Shown piece by piece: positions 59,924-64,000 of a DNA stretch of 64,000 nt. The position numbers and the translations under genes were made by a program. The notes under the pieces are model-generated. The model was not told the origin of the DNA. It saw nothing but the letters and a program-made list of their open reading frames with translations, and searched no databases. Source of the stretch: an uncultured Geobacter sp. (lineage in GTDB: Bacteria; Desulfobacterota; Desulfuromonadia; Geobacterales; Geobacteraceae). Location of the stretch: positions 1 to 64,000 of the forward strand of contig CALABV010000174.1 in NCBI GenBank assembly GCA_937886325.1, written 5' to 3'. Position 1 is the first letter of the stretch, and every line of letters begins with the position of its first letter.

Positions 59924-62900
59924 ATGAACAAGGCATCGTCCGCTGATTCAGCCGCCAGAATCCTGGTTGTTGAAGATGAGCTGATAATCGCGAAGGGAAT
60001 ACAGAAGAGATTGCAGGCATTGGGGTATTCCGTCGCCGGCGCCGCGATTTCAGGCGAGGAGGCAGTTGACAAGGCCCTCGATCTGCTCCCGGACCTGGTC
60101 TTGATGGATATAAATCTCCAGGGCGGGATGGATGGTGTTGCGGCCGCGGAAAGAATCAGGTCTCAGGCCGACATCCCGGTTATCTATCTTACCGCCTACG
60201 CGGACGCCGACACGCTGGAAAGGGCGAAGGTTACCGAACCGTTCGGGTACATCGTCAAGCCGTTTCAGGATATTACTCTTCAATCGTCCATCGAGATGGC
60301 TCTTTACAAGCACTGCATGGAGAGCCGCCTGCGGCGGAGCGAGCAATGGCTCGCCACGATTCTGCGGAGTGTCGGCGACGGGATTATCGCAACCGACACG
60401 GCGGGTCGGGTAACCTTTCTCAACCCCGTTGCCCTGGGATTGACCGGATGGAATGAGGCGGCGGCCCTGGGGAAGGAACTTTCGGAGATCTTTCTCCTCA
60501 AGGATGAGGAGACGGCCGAGAAGGTCGGAGAGATGGCGGCAAAGGTTCTGGGGACCGGCGAATCCGTCAGGCTGCCCGGTACGCCCATCCTGCTGTCACG
60601 GGACGGGAGGGAGTTTCCCATTGAAGCGACGGCCACCCCTTTTTCCGGTGTCCAGGGAGGCAACATGGGCCTCGCTCTCGTATTTCACGACATCACGGAA
60701 CGTGTCGGATTCGAGGAGGCGCTGCGACAATCCGAAAGGATCCTTTCCATCAAGAACCAGATTGCCAATATCTTTCTGGCCATCCCCGACGAGGAGATGT
60801 ACGGGGAGGTCCTGGGCCTGATCCTGCGGATCATGGAGAGCAGGTACGGATTCTTCGGGTATGTTGACGTAAACCGGGACTTCGTCGTCCCTTCCCTTAC
60901 CTTGGATGTCTGGGAAGAATGCAGGGTTGCCGGAAAGAGCCTCAGGTTTCCGGAAAAGGAATGGGTGGGATTCTGGGGGCGCGCGCTCAGGGAGTGCAGG
61001 AGTTTCACGTCCAACGGTCCCTTCACCGTTCCCGAAGGACACGTTGAGCTGTCGTCCTTGCTGGTTGTGCCCGTCTCGTTCCGGCAGGAGAGCATCGGGC
61101 TGATCGCCGTTGCCAACAAGGAAAACGGCTTTTCCGAAGAGGACCGGGAGTTGCTGGAATCCCTGTCTTCCCGCATCGCCCCGATCCTGCAGGCGCGTCT
61201 GCAGCGGGACCGGGAGGAGCATGAACGGAAGCGGGCAGAAGATGAACTGCATAAGTCGGTAGTGTTCCTGAGAGCGGTCTTCGATGCCATTCCCGACCTG
61301 TTTTCCATCATCGATCGGGACCACCGCATCGTTCTCTCCAATTACCATGGCGGTTTCGACTATGTGCCGGAGGATATCCGTGACGGCTTTCCTCACTGCT
61401 ATAATGCCTACTACGGAAGGGATGTCGTCTGCGAGCCGTGCCACGCCGTTGAAGTATTCGCCACGGGGAAAACGGTGCTTCGCGAGAAATTCAACCCGCA
61501 AATCGGCTATCTGGAGATCCGCTCCTTTCCCATTTTCGACGATACGGGCGAGGTAATCCTGGTCGCGGAACATGTCCACGATATAACGGCGCGAAAGGTT
61601 GCCGAGGAGGCCCTTGCAGGCGAAAAGGAGCGACTTGCGGTCACGCTCCGATCCATCGGTGACGGCGTTATCACCACGGATACGGGGGGGATGATCGTCC
61701 TGCTCAACAAGGTGGCCGAGGAACTGACCGGCTGGAGTCAGGAGGAGGCGCGGGGGAGGCGTCTGTCGGAGGTGTTCCGCATTATCGGCGAGAAGAACCG
61801 GCAGCCGTGTCCGGATCCCGTGGAGCGGGTCCTGACGACCGGGCTCACGATTGAGCTCGCCAATCATACCATTCTTGTTTCGAGGGACGGGAAAGAACGG
61901 ATAATCGCCGACAGCGCCGCTCCTATCCGGGATCGGGAGAGCCGGGTGGTGGGCGCGGTGCTGGTCTTCCGTGATATCACGGAGAAACGGAAGATGGAGG
62001 AGGAGCTTCTGAAGTCCCAGAAGCTGGAATCCATCGGTGTCCTGGCGGGCGGCATAGCCCATGATTTCAACAACCTCCTTACGGCCATCCTTGGAAATAT
62101 TTCTCTGTCCAAGATGTACGTATCCGAAGGGGACAAGGTCCACCAGAAGCTGGTCGAGGCGGAGAAGGCATCCCTGCGGGCGCGGGATCTGACCCAGCAG
62201 TTGCTGACCTTTTCACGGGGCGGCGCTCCGGTGAAAAAGACTGCAGCCGTCACCGACATCATCAGAGACTCTGTCGCATTCACCCTGAGCGGGTCCCGGG
62301 CGACCTACCGCTTCTCCATCGCCGATGAGCTGTGGCCGGTGGAGGTGGACGAGGGCCAGATGAGCCAGGTAATCAACAATCTGATCCTCAATGCCGATCA
62401 GGCCATGCCGTCGGGCGGTGTCATCGAGGTGGGCTGTTCGAACCTTACCGTTGGTGTCGACAGCCTGCTGCCGCTCCGGAACGGGCGGTATGTGGTGATA
62501 ACCATCAAGGATCAGGGGATCGGCATTCCCGATGAGGCGCTTCCGCGCATATTCGACCCGTACTTCACTACCAAGAAAGACGGAAAGGGTCTCGGCCTTG
62601 CCACGGTCTACTCCATTGTCAGGAATCATGACGGGCATATTTCCGTTCATTCCACGCCGGGCGTTGGAACGACCTTTACCATCTACCTCCCGGCCGCCGG
62701 AGCGGGGGCGATCGATCTCGGGCCGGAGGAAACGGAGGACCATACCGGCAAGGGAACCGTGCTTGTAATGGATGACGAGGAAAACATCAGGGATGTGGCC
62801 GGCGAGATGCTGAAATTCATCGGCTATGACGTGAAATTCGCCGGGGACGGGGAGGAGGCTGTGCTCCTCTACCGGAATGCCTGGGAGTCCGGCGTACCGT

Positions 62901-63124
62901 TTGTCGCCGTGCTCATGGACCTCACCATTCCGGGTGGAATGGGCGGGAAAGACGCCGTCAGGATTCTGCGCGATATTGACCCCGGAGTGAAGGCCATCGT
63001 TTCCAGCGGCTATTCAAATGACCCGATTATGGCCGATTACCGCGCGTACGGATTCAGCGGCATCATCACCAAGCCCTACAAGCTGGGAGACCTCAGAAAG
63101 ATGCTGGCAGCGGTGACCGGCTGA
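59924..63124 (+). CDS. REC-PAS-GAF-PAS-PAS-HisKA-HATPase-REC hybrid histidine kinase, array member 7
   Basis: This 1066-residue hybrid kinase starts with a receiver (about 10-130, Asp62 in LMDINLQGGMDG). PAS (about 140-265), GAF (about 275-430), a PAS with a Cys/His-rich insert (about 440-565; His491-Cys492, then Cys503-x-x-Cys506-His507) and another PAS (about 575-690) follow. The kinase core is the classical HisKA type, with His713 in GGIAHDFNNLL, and a HATPase with NLILNADQAM and GKGLGLATVYSI. A C-terminal receiver has Asp999 (LMDLTIPG). It differs from members 1-6 in kinase family. Phosphate may pass to Asp999 and, by relay, elsewhere. GGGGGTAGGG precedes the ATG. No membrane helix is seen. 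Confidence 0.9.
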   Translation: MNKASSADSAARILVVEDELIIAKGIQKRLQALGYSVAGAAISGEEAVDKALDLLPDLVLMDINLQGGMDGVAAAERIRSQADIPVIYLTAYADADTLERAKVTEPFGYIVKPFQDITLQSSIEMALYKHCMESRLRRSEQWLATILRSVGDGIIATDTAGRVTFLNPVALGLTGWNEAAALGKELSEIFLLKDEETAEKVGEMAAKVLGTGESVRLPGTPILLSRDGREFPIEATATPFSGVQGGNMGLALVFHDITERVGFEEALRQSERILSIKNQIANIFLAIPDEEMYGEVLGLILRIMESRYGFFGYVDVNRDFVVPSLTLDVWEECRVAGKSLRFPEKEWVGFWGRALRECRSFTSNGPFTVPEGHVELSSLLVVPVSFRQESIGLIAVANKENGFSEEDRELLESLSSRIAPILQARLQRDREEHERKRAEDELHKSVVFLRAVFDAIPDLFSIIDRDHRIVLSNYHGGFDYVPEDIRDGFPHCYNAYYGRDVVCEPCHAVEVFATGKTVLREKFNPQIGYLEIRSFPIFDDTGEVILVAEHVHDITARKVAEEALAGEKERLAVTLRSIGDGVITTDTGGMIVLLNKVAEELTGWSQEEARGRRLSEVFRIIGEKNRQPCPDPVERVLTTGLTIELANHTILVSRDGKERIIADSAAPIRDRESRVVGAVLVFRDITEKRKMEEELLKSQKLESIGVLAGGIAHDFNNLLTAILGNISLSKMYVSEGDKVHQKLVEAEKASLRARDLTQQLLTFSRGGAPVKKTAAVTDIIRDSVAFTLSGSRATYRFSIADELWPVEVDEGQMSQVINNLILNADQAMPSGGVIEVGCSNLTVGVDSLLPLRNGRYVVITIKDQGIGIPDEALPRIFDPYFTTKKDGKGLGLATVYSIVRNHDGHISVHSTPGVGTTFTIYLPAAGAGAIDLGPEETEDHTGKGTVLVMDDEENIRDVAGEMLKFIGYDVKFAGDGEEAVLLYRNAWESGVPFVAVLMDLTIPGGMGGKDAVRILRDIDPGVKAIVSSGYSNDPIMADYRAYGFSGIITKPYKLGDLRKMLAAVTG

Positions 63125-63190
63125 GGCGCTGTGTCGGCCTGAACCGCGTTTTCCCTTTCAAACCCCCGGTATCCGTGCTACTTTCTCTCC

Positions 63191-64000
63191 ATGTCGTGGA
63201 AAATCAAGGAGAAATACCGGAAAATCCTCGCGGCTGAACAGGGAACGTTTCTCAAGAACTGGGGCGGCAAGCTGGCGGTCTGCCTCGTCTATCCAAATCA
63301 CTACGCGACAGCCATGAGCAACCTGGGGTTCCAGGCTGTCTACTCCCTGTGCAACGACTTTCCCGATGTTGTCTGCGAACGTGCCTTTCTGCCGGACGCG
63401 GCCGAAATGAAGGAATATGAAAAGACCGGCTCTCCCCTCCTCTCCCTGGAGTCCCAACGCCCTGTCTCCGATTTCGACGTTGTCGCCTTTTCCGTCTCCT
63501 TTGAAAACGACTACCTGAATCTGCCGATACTCCTCGGGCTTTCAACCATCCCCCCTTTTTCGACGGAACGGGGCGCCGCATTCCCTCTCATCATTGCAGG
63601 GGGCGCCGCCCTGTTCCTGAACCCGGAGCCGGTCGCGGACCTGCTGGATATCGTCTGCGTCGGGGAGGGAGAGGCCATCCTCCCCGCCTTTCTGGAATTG
63701 CTGCGTACGGAACGGAACGTCGATCGGAGGGAATTGCTTGCCCGTGCGTCCCTTCTGCCGGGAGTCTATGTGCCGTCGCTGTACGAGATTTCCCATGACG
63801 GCTGCCGCGTTACGGCCATAACGGCGCACGGCGGCGCCCCCTCCCGCGTGCGACGCGCATGGGAGGAGGATCCGGGAGGATCGGTTGCCTCGTCCACCCT
63901 CTTTTCCCCCGGCACGGAATTCTCCGACATGTACCTGATTGAAGTGTCCCGCGGCTGTCCCAGGGGGTGCCGGTTCTGCGCCGCCGGTTTCATCTACCAT
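63191..64000 (+). CDS. B12-binding-type radical SAM protein, N-terminal 270 codons
   Basis: The reading frame from ATG 63191 is open to the window edge and is cut there. It begins MSWKIKEKYRKILAAEQGTF, continues with a cobalamin-binding-like Rossmann region (LAVCLVYPNHYATAMSNLGFQAVYSL, then VVAFSVSFENDYLNLPILL and IIAGGAALFLNPEPVADLLDIVCVGEGE) and reaches the radical SAM motif EVSRGCPRGCRFCAAGF near residues 253-269, which binds the [4Fe-4S] cluster. It belongs to the COG1032 group; the modified substrate cannot be told. No Shine-Dalgarno is visible before the ATG, so the start is uncertain. Minus-strand ORFs over this region are shadows. Confidence 0.85.
   Translation, partial: MSWKIKEKYRKILAAEQGTFLKNWGGKLAVCLVYPNHYATAMSNLGFQAVYSLCNDFPDVVCERAFLPDAAEMKEYEKTGSPLLSLESQRPVSDFDVVAFSVSFENDYLNLPILLGLSTIPPFSTERGAAFPLIIAGGAALFLNPEPVADLLDIVCVGEGEAILPAFLELLRTERNVDRRELLARASLLPGVYVPSLYEISHDGCRVTAITAHGGAPSRVRRAWEEDPGGSVASSTLFSPGTEFSDMYLIEVSRGCPRGCRFCAAGFIYH

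Noticed and set aside
61428..61444. Kinase 7 as a c-type cytochrome because of CxxCH
   Set aside because: No signal peptide or membrane export is predicted and the motif lies within a cytoplasmic PAS domain.

Overview
The window reads as chromosome of a Gram-negative anaerobe of the Desulfuromonadia (Geobacter/Pelobacter-like). This is an inference from gene content: a bidirectional Hox hydrogenase beside an Ech-type membrane hydrogenase, a canonical dcw cluster whose FtsI carries a PASTA tail, and a large block of PAS/PocR histidine kinases. Nearly all genes lie on the + strand; the exceptions are a transporter fragment at the left edge, a PhoU-like gene and pta. No insertion sequence, prophage or CRISPR array was recognised.

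Layout. 1-3.6 kb: start of an AEC-family permease, a lipoprotein HtrA protease, a zinc-dependent phospholipase C-like protein and a PhoU-like protein. 3.7-9.1 kb: hoxEFUYH, a cytoplasmic NAD-linked [NiFe] hydrogenase. 9.3-13.9 kb: acetate kinase and phosphotransacetylase, convergent around one terminator, then a CoA-acylating aldehyde dehydrogenase. 14-22.1 kb: a diverged FolE2-like gene, then echABCDEF and the nickel-insertion genes hypA (frameshifted here in an A10 tract) and hypB. Together these genes could move electrons between NAD(P)H, ferredoxin and H2 and carbon between acetaldehyde, acetyl-CoA, acetyl-phosphate and acetate, as expected of a fermentative or syntrophic H2/acetate metabolism.

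22.1-25.7 kb: a CAT-anticodon tRNA, a Nif3/YqfO-like protein, a coiled-coil zinc-ribbon protein, the RNase P RNA, a YkgJ-type cysteine-cluster protein and a small unknown. 25.9-44.2 kb: the complete division and cell wall cluster mraZ-rsmH-ftsL-ftsI-murE-murF-mraY-murD-ftsW-murG-murC-murB-ddl-ftsQ-ftsA-ftsZ, with a consensus promoter and MraZ-type operator in front and two terminators behind, followed by an OmpA-like lipoprotein.

45.5-63.1 kb: seven consecutive sensor kinases. Six share a HisKA_2-type H-box (HHRVKNN) and carry changing sets of PocR, PAS, GAF and receiver modules; the seventh is a REC-PAS-GAF-PAS-PAS-HisKA-HATPase-REC hybrid. No DNA-binding response regulator is present. The window ends inside a radical SAM gene.

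Most notable: the kinase array; two short ORFs with strong ribosome-binding sites whose stops overlap the starts of folE2 and echA, lying behind promoters that share an extended motif; the hypA homopolymer frameshift; and the FolE2-like protein that lacks the usual catalytic-site signature.
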